Assembly: GCA_021798635.1 (NCBI GenBank)
Contig: JAJZGH010000154.1
Span: forward strand, 1-11,541
Length of the DNA stretch: 11,541 bases
Direction of reading: 5' to 3'
From: Planctomycetota bacterium
GTDB taxonomy: Bacteria > Planctomycetota > Phycisphaerae > WQYP01
The position numbers and the translations under genes are program-made. The notes below the pieces were generated by a model, which ran no database searches, was not told where the DNA came from, and saw nothing but the letters and a program-made list of their open reading frames with translations. This document shows positions 1 through 6,335 of the stretch, in pieces. Every line of letters starts with the position of its first letter. The first letter of the stretch is position 1.

Positions 1-1268
1 ATCTGGGGCTGATTGCATCCACCGAAGATCAGAATCTTCAGATTGTTGCCGATCTTAAAGCCAACGCCTCGCCCAGCAATACCGTGGTGCGGCAGTTGGT
101 AGGGCAAATAAATCAATTGGAAGTTGAGATCAGCGGCAACAGCGGTGCACGCGTCTCGCAGCTCATTGGTCCATCCGGACCGGTGTATCAGGTGCTGGCC
201 AAGGCCGGAATGACTGGAAAGTCTCTGGTGCTGGCCTTGTCACAAGTGGATTCCGCACTGGTCAATGCGCAAAATGAAATAAAGCAGTATCACCTGCATA
301 TAGCTAACTACCAGCGTCGATTCGCCTCCACGCGATCATCATTTAAGGATGATATTCATGCGATCAATGATAAACTGACCTCGGCTCAGAATCGTATCGA
401 TGCTTTAACGGCCAAGTTAAATGCGGCCAACACACAGGTTTCCTCCGAAGCCGGCACACTGCAGCAGCAAATTACCGCTGAACAAACTAAATACATCTCG
501 GAGCTGCGCGGGCAGGTTATTCAGATTCAGCAGCTCAAGCAGGAACTTCAGGCGCGAATCGCCGTGGTCCAGGATTTACGAAATCAGATCGCTGCCTACC
601 GCGCCCCGAACACGGGTGCCAACGCTATCTTGAGCCAGGCGGACGGAAAAGTTATTCGCGTCTCACCGATGACGCAGCATGTATATATTAACTTGGGCAC
701 CAGCGAACATATTACCGTCGGTTTATCCTTTGCGGTGTATAATCCGAATCTGGGCGTTAACACCGGCCACAACGGCGGCGGGGCGGGTTCCATATCGGTT
801 ATTCGTGCCGGAAAATTTGCGTCGGTCTGCCGCATCACCCATCTGCAACCCAATGCCCAGATTTTTGCCGGTGATCTGATTGCCAATCCAGTCTTCCACA
901 AAGATCAGAATCGGAAGTTCCACTTTGTTATCTACGGCGATTTTGATGTCAATGGAAACGGGCTGCCCACCGCTGCCGGTCGTCGGCAAATTGTGCGGCT
1001 GGTTGAATCCTGGGGCGGCGTGGTGCAAACGCACCTTTCCACACAGACCGACTTTCTGGTGCTGGGATCACGCCCGACCAATTCGCAGTTGGATTTCAGC
1101 GGTGTCCAGACGTCCCAGACGGCGGCACTGAAGTCTGAACGGGTTACACAACAGCAGCGCTACGGGCAGTTGGAACAAAAGGCGCAGAACCTTTCCGTGC
1201 CCATTCTCAACGCCAATCGCTTCCTGGCGATGATCGGCTATTACGCCCATCCACTGGTGCGGCAGTAA
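1..1268 (+). CDS. Coiled-coil protein with FlgT-C-like and BRCT-like C-terminal regions (5' partial)
   Basis: The reading frame is open from base 3 to a TAA at 1266-1268, so the start lies left of the window; a GTG at 84 is only internal. Of 421 visible residues, about 78-201 are rich in Q, A, L, K and E with heptad-like spacing and look like a long coiled coil. About 209-298 resemble the FlgT C-terminal beta domain (GKVIRV, then VYINLG, then GLSFAVY). From about 304 to the end the pattern is BRCT-like: FHFVIYGDF, then a helix with GRRQIVRLVESWGGVV, then TDFLVLG, and after a polar insertion KAQNLSVPILNANRFLAMIGY, which fits a closing BRCT helix. The role is unknown; a structural or envelope-associated scaffold is possible. 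Any N-terminal signal or membrane anchor is outside the window. The gene ends one base before trpA, suggesting co-transcription. Domain calls are from pattern recognition only. Confidence 0.75.
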   Translation, partial: LGLIASTEDQNLQIVADLKANASPSNTVVRQLVGQINQLEVEISGNSGARVSQLIGPSGPVYQVLAKAGMTGKSLVLALSQVDSALVNAQNEIKQYHLHIANYQRRFASTRSSFKDDIHAINDKLTSAQNRIDALTAKLNAANTQVSSEAGTLQQQITAEQTKYISELRGQVIQIQQLKQELQARIAVVQDLRNQIAAYRAPNTGANAILSQADGKVIRVSPMTQHVYINLGTSEHITVGLSFAVYNPNLGVNTGHNGGGAGSISVIRAGKFASVCRITHLQPNAQIFAGDLIANPVFHKDQNRKFHFVIYGDFDVNGNGLPTAAGRRQIVRLVESWGGVVQTHLSTQTDFLVLGSRPTNSQLDFSGVQTSQTAALKSERVTQQQRYGQLEQKAQNLSVPILNANRFLAMIGYYAHPLVRQ

Positions 1269-1269
1269 T

Positions 1270-2079
1270 ATGACCGACAGGCTATCAGCCGCGTTTGCCG
1301 CGCCGGGGCGCAATCGCCGGGCGTTATTGTGTCCCTTTGTCACTGCAGGCTATCCGACCGTTGATCTGCTGGGACCCATGCTGGAATCGCTGCAACAGGC
1401 CGGTGCGGGCTGTATTGAATTAGGAATTCCATTTTCTGATCCCATTGCCGATGGGCCGACCATCCAGGAAAGTTATCGTCTGGCGCTGCAAAATGGTGCC
1501 ACGGTACCACGCATCATGCAGGCGGTTGAAAAAATCCGCAGCGTTGGCTTTTCCCTGCCCATCATGGCCATGGCCAGCTTCAGTATTATTTTCAAACATG
1601 GCGCTGATTCGTTTGCCGCTGCTTGTGCCAATTCGGGAATCGATGGGCTGATTTTGCCGGATGTGCCCCTGGAGGAAGCACCGGCGCTGGTTGCCCTGTT
1701 AGACAAATATCAACTCAAAAGCAGTCTTTTAATCGCTCCTACAACAATGCCGGATCGACGGGCAAAAATTGCCGCTTTATGCACCGGATTTATTTATTAT
1801 CTCTCAGTGACCGGTATTACCGGGGAACGACAGTCATTGCCGGCTGATGTGCCGCTGAATCTTAAAGCGTTGCGCGTGATGACGCCGCACCCTATCTGCG
1901 TGGGATTTGGAATTTCCCGTCCGGATCAGGTGGCGGAGTTGGCCCCGCTGGCCGATGGCATTATTGTGGGGTCGGCCATCATCAAGACCATTACCCGCGA
2001 ATTGGCCAGACCGGCACCGGATGTTGCCGCCGCGGTTGGGTCCTTTACTGCAGAACTCGCCGCCGGATTAACGCAATAA
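1270..2079 (+). CDS. trpA: Tryptophan synthase alpha subunit
   Basis: TrpA cleaves indole-3-glycerol phosphate to indole and glyceraldehyde 3-phosphate and passes indole to TrpB inside the cytoplasmic alpha2-beta2 complex, the last step of tryptophan synthesis. The 269 residues match the usual family length. The TIM-barrel motifs are in order: PFVTAGYP (22-29), CIELGIPFSDPIADGP (48-63) with the catalytic Glu50 and Asp61, GLILPDVPLEE, FIYYLSVTGITG, CVGFGISRPDQV and ADGIIVGSAI near the end, the last forming the phosphate-binding region. ATG at 1270 follows the upstream TAA by one base (position 1269) with no clear Shine-Dalgarno, so translation is probably coupled to the upstream gene. No other trp gene follows; the next gene is convergent. 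Product call is firm. Confidence 0.97.
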   Translation: MTDRLSAAFAAPGRNRRALLCPFVTAGYPTVDLLGPMLESLQQAGAGCIELGIPFSDPIADGPTIQESYRLALQNGATVPRIMQAVEKIRSVGFSLPIMAMASFSIIFKHGADSFAAACANSGIDGLILPDVPLEEAPALVALLDKYQLKSSLLIAPTTMPDRRAKIAALCTGFIYYLSVTGITGERQSLPADVPLNLKALRVMTPHPICVGFGISRPDQVAELAPLADGIIVGSAIIKTITRELARPAPDVAAAVGSFTAELAAGLTQ

Positions 2080-2122
2080 TCAATAACCCCCGAACCCCGA
2101 CTCGCCACCTCCCACCACAAAG

Positions 2123-2141
2123 CCGCTGGCTCTGCCGGCGG
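2123..2141 (+). terminator. Candidate hairpin terminator after trpA
   Basis: An 8-bp GC-rich stem (2123-2130 with 2134-2141, one G-U pair in the plus-strand RNA) closes a 3-base loop 43 bases after the trpA stop. The following sequence is only mildly T-rich, so it may be a weak or factor-assisted terminator. On the minus strand the wobble becomes an A-C mismatch, which favours action in the trpA direction. Confidence 0.35.
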
Positions 2142-2168
2142 TATAGCCTTCTCCTGCAATACAACCCC

Positions 2169-2208
2169 AAAAAAATATTTTAGCGGTGTACCTGCAATTG
2201 CAGTCGCT
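2169..2208 (-). terminator. Candidate intrinsic terminator of the que operon
   Basis: Reading the minus strand, the last base of the queF stop begins a structure with outer arms 2205-2208 and 2182-2185 enclosing a 12-bp perfect palindrome at 2192-2203. It is followed by an A/T stretch ending in seven T (plus-strand A run 2169-2175). Outer arms of only 4 bp and asymmetric internal loops make it weaker than a textbook terminator, but position and T tract fit. Confidence 0.45.
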
Positions 2209-2573
2209 CAATTCCCCGGTTTATAAACACATCGAATAATGGATCGCAGCCCACCGCGTGGCGTCCATTCGCTGATAATCGTCATTTGCCGCGGTTCCAG
2301 GCGTTTTACCAGTTCATCCAAAATAACGTTGGTGACATCCTCATAAAAAATACCTTGGTTGCGAAAACTCTGAAGATACATTTTATAGCTTTTGAGTTCC
2401 ACACATAACTTGTCCGGAATGTACAGCAAACGAATAGTCCCGAAATCCGGCTGCCCCGTCTGCGGACAAACCGACGTAAATTCCGGCGCAATGTGTTCAA
2501 TGTCATAATCTCTCGTGGGATGGGGGTTGTTAAAGGTTTCCAACAGGTGCAATCGGCCGGCGTTTTTTTTCAT
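2208..2573 (-). CDS. queF: NADPH-dependent 7-cyano-7-deazaguanine reductase (unimodular QueF)
   Basis: QueF reduces the nitrile of preQ0 to the aminomethyl group of preQ1 using two NADPH, the last step before insertion into tRNA by Tgt. The 121-residue product is the short, single-domain (YkvM-like) type. Visible residues are the nucleophile Cys36 in FTSVCPQTG, Asp43 in QPDF, the QueF signature ELKSYKMY (59-66), and Glu78 in [10 protein letters not shown], expected to bind substrate. The frame is open upstream to ATG codons as far as 2735, but ATG at 2573 is chosen because AAGGA at 2581-2585 lies 7 bases before it and the upstream part overlaps queE and has no family similarity. It is the third gene of queC-queE-queF, 74 bases after queE. 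Confidence 0.95.
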   Translation of the reverse strand: MKKNAGRLHLLETFNNPHPTRDYDIEHIAPEFTSVCPQTGQPDFGTIRLLYIPDKLCVELKSYKMYLQSFRNQGIFYEDVTNVILDELVKRLEPRQMTIISEWTPRGGLRSIIRCVYKPGN

Positions 2574-2647
2574 TATATATTCCTTTTCTTTTAACAATTT
2601 ATGAAAAACAGTCGCCGCATAAGGCGCATGTTTTACGTGTGCCAATT

Positions 2648-3346
2648 TTACGTTCCGCGGGTGTTCCCATACAGCAGAATATGCAACCGCATTCCAAAGC
2701 GAAAGCCCCGCTCGCGGCATATTTCCGCCAGCCAACTACCCCGCGTTTGCACCGCATCGGCGGTAACGCCTTCCGGCATGAGAATAACATCTGCGGGATT
2801 AATGGGCGCTGCTTGCGAAACTGTTGCCAAAACCGCATCCACTTCCCGCATATCCTCCGGTTTGCATATAACAAATTTCCATTGCCGCTCAACAATGAGA
2901 GCAGAGCGGGCAAACCGTGCCAGAACGTCCCAATTCAATCGCCGCTGCTCGTGCGTTTGCGACCAGGTGGAATGATCCGTCGGGGTAGAATTGGATAATT
3001 TCGGACTGATGCTGGCAAGGTCCATGGGCACCTCCTGCCACAGTGTTCCGGCGGTCTCGATGGTAATATGCCGGCCCATATTTTTTAAGCCGGTGACAAG
3101 CTCCGGCAATTGCCCCTGCATCATCGGTTCGCCGCCGGTGATAACCACATGCCTGCCGGGCTTTTGGGCCGCCTGATCCAGGATTTGAGAAACCGTCATA
3201 TTCTCCCCCGTGGGATCCCATGAGCTGTACGGCGTGTCGCACCAGCGGCAGCGCAAATTGCACCCGCTGGTGCGAATAAAAAATGAGGGAACTCCCGTGA
3301 GTTTTCCTTCCCCCTGTATACTGTAAAACATCTCCGCTATTTTCAT
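2648..3346 (-). CDS. queE: 7-carboxy-7-deazaguanine synthase (radical SAM)
   Basis: QueE converts 6-carboxy-tetrahydropterin to 7-carboxy-7-deazaguanine using S-adenosylmethionine, a 4Fe-4S cluster and Mg2+, between QueD and QueC in the pathway. In the 232 residues, GEG-LTG (12-18) precedes the cluster motif Cys29-x3-Cys33-x2-Cys36 (CNLRCRWC), followed by the SAM-binding TGGEP (70-74) and a typical [12 protein letters not shown] tail. The cluster motif has the canonical spacing, without the insertion seen in some QueE proteins. ATG at 3346 starts two bases after the queC stop (3349-3351) without a strong Shine-Dalgarno, so coupling to queC is likely. The product call rests on motifs, length and neighbours and is firm. 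Confidence 0.95.
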   Translation of the reverse strand: MKIAEMFYSIQGEGKLTGVPSFFIRTSGCNLRCRWCDTPYSSWDPTGENMTVSQILDQAAQKPGRHVVITGGEPMMQGQLPELVTGLKNMGRHITIETAGTLWQEVPMDLASISPKLSNSTPTDHSTWSQTHEQRRLNWDVLARFARSALIVERQWKFVICKPEDMREVDAVLATVSQAAPINPADVILMPEGVTADAVQTRGSWLAEICRERGFRFGMRLHILLYGNTRGT

Positions 3347-3348
3347 GT

Positions 3349-4068
3349 TTAATCGCCGCGGTTCTGTTCATACGGTGCCGGGTCGGTCAGGCCCAACTGC
3401 TCAAACGCGGCCAGCCGCAGTTGGCAGGCATCACAACGACCGCACGCGGCACCGGTGAAGCCCGGGTCGTAACAGGTCCAGGTGTGGCCGTAATTAACTC
3501 CCAGAGAAAGTCCCAGCCTGATAATATCCGCTTTTTGCAGGCTTATCAGCGGCGAATGAATACGAAACTTTCCCCGGCCTTCAATGCCCGCCCGCGTGGC
3601 CAGGTTGGCCATGGTTTCAAATGCGGCAATATAATCCGGGCGGCAATCCGGATATCCCGAATAATCCACCGCGTTGACCCCAATGAATATGTCGAAACAC
3701 TCCAGCACCTCCGCCCAGGCCAAAGCACAGGACAAAAATACCGTATTGCGCGCCGGCACATACGTCACGGGAATGTCGTGTGTCATCTCCGCGGCGGGGC
3801 GATCTTTCGGCACCGCAATATCCGCCGTCAGTGCTGATCCGCCGAAGTGCCGCAGATTCAGGTCCAGCACAACGTGCTGCGCAACGCCCGAACCAGTGGC
3901 CAACTGTGCCGCCGCATGAAGCTCCTGCCGATGGCGCTGCCCGTAATCAAAACTTAGAGCATAACATACATAGCCACGGTCTTTTGCGACGGCCAACACC
4001 GTGGCGGAATCCAGGCCGCCGCTTAACAGCACAACCGCTTTTTTTATTTTCAAATCCACATCCATCAT
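3349..4068 (-). CDS. queC: 7-cyano-7-deazaguanine synthase
   Basis: QueC turns 7-carboxy-7-deazaguanine into preQ0 with ATP and ammonia. The 239-residue protein has the PP-loop ATP-binding motif SGGLDS (16-21), the FDYGQRH motif typical of QueC, the [17 protein letters not shown] segment, [13 protein letters not shown], and a C-terminal zinc site made of Cys199, Cys209, Cys212 and Cys215. Two adjacent ATG codons (4068 and 4065) are possible starts and neither has a strong Shine-Dalgarno; the first is used. It is the first que gene in the window, and the 177-base spacer before it contains an inverted repeat. QueD, which would supply the QueE substrate, is not present here and may be elsewhere in the genome. 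Confidence 0.96.
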   Translation of the reverse strand: MMDVDLKIKKAVVLLSGGLDSATVLAVAKDRGYVCYALSFDYGQRHRQELHAAAQLATGSGVAQHVVLDLNLRHFGGSALTADIAVPKDRPAAEMTHDIPVTYVPARNTVFLSCALAWAEVLECFDIFIGVNAVDYSGYPDCRPDYIAAFETMANLATRAGIEGRGKFRIHSPLISLQKADIIRLGLSLGVNYGHTWTCYDPGFTGAACGRCDACQLRLAAFEQLGLTDPAPYEQNRGD

Positions 4069-4096
4069 ACCCAGAGTTTACCGGTTAGTTCGCTGT

Positions 4097-4122
4097 AAGC
4101 CTAGCATAGGCTTGGCATAGGC
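4097..4122 (-). repeat. Inverted plus direct repeat in the queC leader
   Basis: A perfect 7-bp inverted repeat (4097-4103 with 4107-4113, 3-base loop) sits 28 bases upstream of the queC start. It overlaps an 8-bp direct repeat, GCATAGGC, at 4104-4111 and 4115-4122 (11-base period). It could be a leader hairpin or an operator. I could not match it to a known preQ1 riboswitch consensus by eye. Confidence 0.4.
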
Positions 4123-4245
4123 ACCCGATGTTAGCCGGAAAGTTCACCTGCCGATCAAAACAGAAGCGCCAATGCTTCCAGAAACTCCTAACTTCTGCTC
4201 TGACTTCTTCCCCAATTCCAACCCCATCCTCGCAGGTTACCGCAC

Positions 4246-4878
4246 CTATTTTGCCGCGCCGCCGGTAATGCCCTTGTGCCATTGGTACCGTTCCAGAAGC
4301 TTCCACAGGTCAGCAAGGGATTGTTTATTAACCGCAACCGCATTGTTCAGATATTGCAGCAAGCCCGGCCCCGCCTGATTCTTCCGGGCCTGCTTTTGGG
4401 CCGCCTTATCCATGGCAAATTGCCAGGAGTAATCCATATACATCATGACCAGATAACGCTTCTGAAAGTCAGCAGCATTGCTGTGCAGCAACAGCGAGCC
4501 TTCGTCATCCGCGATAATTTTCTGGGCTTTGCCATAGAGGCCCGGACGATAAAAGTAATGCAGCTTAACGCGATGCTTTTTTGCCCAGGCTTGGAGTTGT
4601 TTTAAAAGCTTTCCCTGACTCTTGGACATATAGCTGTTAAAACGGCTTACCGATTTTGACAACCCCTTAAAATCCGCAAGAAACGCCAGTTGGGTTTTAT
4701 CTTTATGACCCTTCGCCAACGACCGCAATATTTGCAGCACCGCCGGATTAAGCGGCTGCTGCATCACGGGCCGCCGCGGCGCAGAAGTGCTGCACCCGGG
4801 AAGGAAGAAAAATAAAACCGGTGCCACCACCAGAACCGCAAAAATATTCATCAACCGCATAAGCCAACTCCTTACCAT
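4246..4878 (-). CDS. Putative lipoprotein, possibly DUF4142-like
   Basis: The 210-residue product begins with a short basic stretch and a hydrophobic segment (about residues 9-26) ending in FLPGC, so Cys29 is a likely lipidation site; Pro in the lipobox is atypical. The mature part is mostly alpha-helical and rich in K, Q, L and A, with no cysteine. Segments such as FNSYMSKSQGKLLKQLQAWA and DFQKRYLVMMYMDY are faintly like the DUF4142 family (four-helix ferritin-like periplasmic proteins), but the usual histidines are not evident, so this is tentative. ATG at 4878 is chosen over in-frame ATGs at 4971 and 4911 because GGGAGG (4885-4890) lies 6 bases upstream and places the signal peptide at the N terminus. 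It precedes queC on the same strand by 177 bases with no clear terminator between. Function is unknown. Confidence 0.75.
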   Translation of the reverse strand: MVRSWLMRLMNIFAVLVVAPVLFFFLPGCSTSAPRRPVMQQPLNPAVLQILRSLAKGHKDKTQLAFLADFKGLSKSVSRFNSYMSKSQGKLLKQLQAWAKKHRVKLHYFYRPGLYGKAQKIIADDEGSLLLHSNAADFQKRYLVMMYMDYSWQFAMDKAAQKQARKNQAGPGLLQYLNNAVAVNKQSLADLWKLLERYQWHKGITGGAAK

Positions 4879-4884
4879 GGTGCA

Positions 4885-4890
4885 CCTCCC
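4885..4890 (-). promoter_or_regulatory. Strong Shine-Dalgarno deciding the lipoprotein start
   Basis: GGGAGG on the minus strand, 6 bases before ATG 4878. In-frame upstream ATGs lack such a site. Confidence 0.8.
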
Positions 4891-4975
4891 AAGTGTATCC
4901 CAGAAGCTCATCGGCGGCCACGCGGCGGGCGGTTGTTTTGCAACATGGCGGCCAATCGCAGCATGGGCCATCCGG

Positions 4976-5002
4976 AAACAAAGGTGTCAGGTACCTTTGT
5001 TT
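4976..5002. repeat. Perfect 10-bp-arm palindrome (REP-like hairpin)
   Basis: Arms 4976-4985 and 4993-5002 are perfectly complementary around a 7-base loop (4986-4992); the plus strand continues to a T run at 5000-5004. It looks like an intrinsic terminator in the plus direction, yet no plus-strand gene lies upstream in this divergent spacer. A dispersed REP-like element is therefore a reasonable alternative; this is inference. Confidence 0.6.
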
Positions 5003-5127
5003 TTAGATGCTTGGGGAACCTGCTTCTCACTGCGCGGGTGAAGGGGGCGACATGTCCTCATCGCCGCCTTGCGCAAGACCCGGTGGTCAGGTTCGGCTGT
5101 ATTTATCTGTCGATCAAAACAGTGCCC

Positions 5128-5144
5128 GGCAGATTAAATCTGCC
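5128..5144. repeat. 8-bp-arm palindrome upstream of folP
   Basis: Arms 5128-5135 and 5137-5144 pair perfectly around a single central base (effectively a 7-bp stem with a 3-base loop as RNA). There is no following T run, so an operator-like site is as likely as an RNA hairpin. It lies just before the heptamer repeat. Confidence 0.5.
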
Positions 5145-5157
5145 AGCTAACATTATG

Positions 5158-5199
5158 CCAGGTTCCAGGTTCCAGGTTCCAGGTTCCAAGTTCCAGATT
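5158..5199. repeat. Tandem heptanucleotide repeat, six units
   Basis: Four perfect copies of CCAGGTT (5158-5185) are followed by CCAAGTT (5186-5192) and CCAGATT (5193-5199), each with one change. The array lies about 100 bases upstream of the folP start. Such heptamers are prone to copy-number change by slippage and may be dispersed in the genome. Confidence 0.9.
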
Positions 5200-5289
5200 A
5201 CTGGCGAGCACGCGGGTACGCAAAACTGTTTCTGTTGCGGTATACTGGGAGCACTTAAAACGTGCATTTCGTACCGGCGTGATGGGTTT

Positions 5290-5293
5290 GGAG
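5290..5293 (+). promoter_or_regulatory. Shine-Dalgarno deciding the folP start
   Basis: GGAG with a 6-base spacer before ATG 5300. The in-frame GTG 5279 and ATG 5282 lack such a site. Confidence 0.7.
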
Positions 5294-5299
5294 AAACGT

Positions 5300-6175
5300 A
5301 TGGCAACGGGAATCGGATTTATGCGTCCAATGATTATGGGTGTGGTGAATGTAACGCCGGACAGTTTCAGCGACGGCGGTAGATTTTCCACGGCTGGTGG
5401 AATTGATCATCAGGCTTGTATAGAGCAGGGGCTTAGCCTGGTGCAGCAGGGGGCTCGCATACTGGATATTGGCGGTGAGGCTTCATCGTTTCATCGGCCG
5501 GGCGTGGTGCCGGTCGGCGCGGATCAACAGATTCATCGGGTGGTTCCGGTTATCAAGGGCTTGGCGATGCGACTGGGTGAATTGGGTAAAGCCGACCCGG
5601 CGGTCATTATCAGTGTGGATACGCGCTGCAGCGCTGTGGCTCAAGCGGCGATTTCCGCGGGTGCCGGGATGATTAATGATACGTCTGCCGGAGAGCATGA
5701 TCCGGAGATGTTTGCTTTGGCGGCACGTACCGGTTGTTTTGTGGTGCTTATGCACATGTGGATGGAAAGTCCGCAGCATCCGCCGGTGGCGCGGGAAAAT
5801 ATTTGTGCGGAGGTTTTCGGGTATCTGCAGCAACGGGCGAAAGCGGCGATGGCCAAGGGGGTTGCCCAGGATCGAATTCTGCTGGACCCGGGCTTGGGTT
5901 TTGGGAAAGCGCTGGAAGATAACTGGCGGTTACTGGCGCATATTGACCAGTTGGCGGGCCAGGGTTTTCCGGTGGTTCTCGGGGCCTCACGGAAGAGATT
6001 TTTATCAGCGGTTATCGCTGATGGGGCACCAGGCACGTGGGATCAGCGTGATATGGCCACTGCTCTGGTGAGCAGCTTGGCGGCCCAGCGCGGGGTGCTG
6101 GTGCACCGTGTGCATAATGTAGCCTTAGCGGCGATGGCCTTGGCGGCTCATGCCCGATGCACGGGCGTGCAGTAA
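5300..6175 (+). CDS. folP: Dihydropteroate synthase
   Basis: DHPS joins 6-hydroxymethyl-dihydropterin pyrophosphate to p-aminobenzoate to give dihydropteroate in folate synthesis and is the sulfonamide target. The 291-residue TIM-barrel shows MGVVNVTPDSFSDGG (13-27, loop 1), LDIGGEASSFHRPG (55-68, loop 2), ISVDT (104-108), MINDTSAG (124-131), VLMHMW (149-154), DPGLGFGK (196-203), LGASRKRFL (227-235, pterin- and phosphate-contacting lysine and arginine) and HRVHNV (269-274). Loop 2 is about three residues longer than the usual GGESTRPG, and the last motif has Asn where Asp is usual. ATG 5300 is chosen for its GGAG at 5290-5293. No folK, folB or folC adjoins it. A candidate terminator follows at 6270-6297. 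The assignment is firm. Confidence 0.95.
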   Translation: MATGIGFMRPMIMGVVNVTPDSFSDGGRFSTAGGIDHQACIEQGLSLVQQGARILDIGGEASSFHRPGVVPVGADQQIHRVVPVIKGLAMRLGELGKADPAVIISVDTRCSAVAQAAISAGAGMINDTSAGEHDPEMFALAARTGCFVVLMHMWMESPQHPPVARENICAEVFGYLQQRAKAAMAKGVAQDRILLDPGLGFGKALEDNWRLLAHIDQLAGQGFPVVLGASRKRFLSAVIADGAPGTWDQRDMATALVSSLAAQRGVLVHRVHNVALAAMALAAHARCTGVQ

Positions 6176-6218
6176 GCAGTTCGACAAGCAATTCAGCACG
6201 CAATTTGACGCTGGGCAC

Positions 6219-6247
6219 TTGGCGGGATGTGCGATTCTGTGCATAAT
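6219..6247 (+). promoter_or_regulatory. Candidate sigma-70-type promoter
   Basis: TTGGCG (6219-6224) and CATAAT (6242-6247) are separated by 17 bases in the spacer after folP. A start near 6254 would give a leader that meets the hairpin at 6270-6297 before the DUF5615 gene. Weak evidence: the -35 matches at four of six positions. Confidence 0.3.
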
Positions 6248-6269
6248 TCGCGCATGGGAATTGCCGTGG

Positions 6270-6297
6270 CCAGTAGCCTGTACGGCCTGGTTTTTTT
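6270..6297 (+). terminator. Candidate intrinsic terminator after folP
   Basis: A stem of CCAG/CTGG (6270-6273 with 6287-6290) and GCC/GGC (6276-6278 with 6284-6286), with a two-base bulge and a 5-base loop, is followed directly by seven T (6291-6297). It lies 94 bases after the folP stop and 38 before the DUF5615 start. It may end the folP transcript or act as an attenuator for the genes downstream. Confidence 0.5.
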
Positions 6298-6335
6298 GTT
6301 GGTTTGAGGCGCGATGTCGCGGATGGGATTTTGGA

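Larger units (their letters stand above)
4879..5299. other. Repeat-rich divergent spacer without a gene
   Basis: This 421-base stretch lies between the divergent lipoprotein gene and folP. No reading frame in it looks like a protein: those on the minus strand translate the tandem repeat into a low-complexity string. It must hold promoters in both directions, but I found no convincing pair. A TATACT at 5241-5246 could be a -10 for folP, without a good -35. It carries the palindromes and tandem repeat listed separately. A small RNA cannot be excluded. Confidence 0.6.

Noticed and set aside
4069..4245. preQ1 riboswitch upstream of queC
   Set aside because: Expected from context, but I see no preQ1-I or preQ1-II consensus on the minus strand; only an unassigned hairpin is present.
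4879..4971. Longer N terminus for the lipoprotein from ATG 4971
   Set aside because: It would bury the signal peptide about 30 residues in and lacks a Shine-Dalgarno; ATG 4878 has an excellent one.
4879..5299. CRISPR array or insertion sequence in the divergent spacer
   Set aside because: The repeat unit is 7 bp with no spacers, and there is no transposase frame or terminal inverted repeat pair bounding the region.
5103..5391. Minus-strand frames translating the heptamer array into an LEPGTWN-type repeat
   Set aside because: The protein repeat is only the translation of the 7-bp DNA repeat in an intergenic spacer; such strings are common spurious predictions.
6150..6335. N-terminal extension of the DUF5615 frame
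   Set aside because: It overlaps the end of folP, crosses the candidate terminator, has odd W/C-rich composition and no family similarity.
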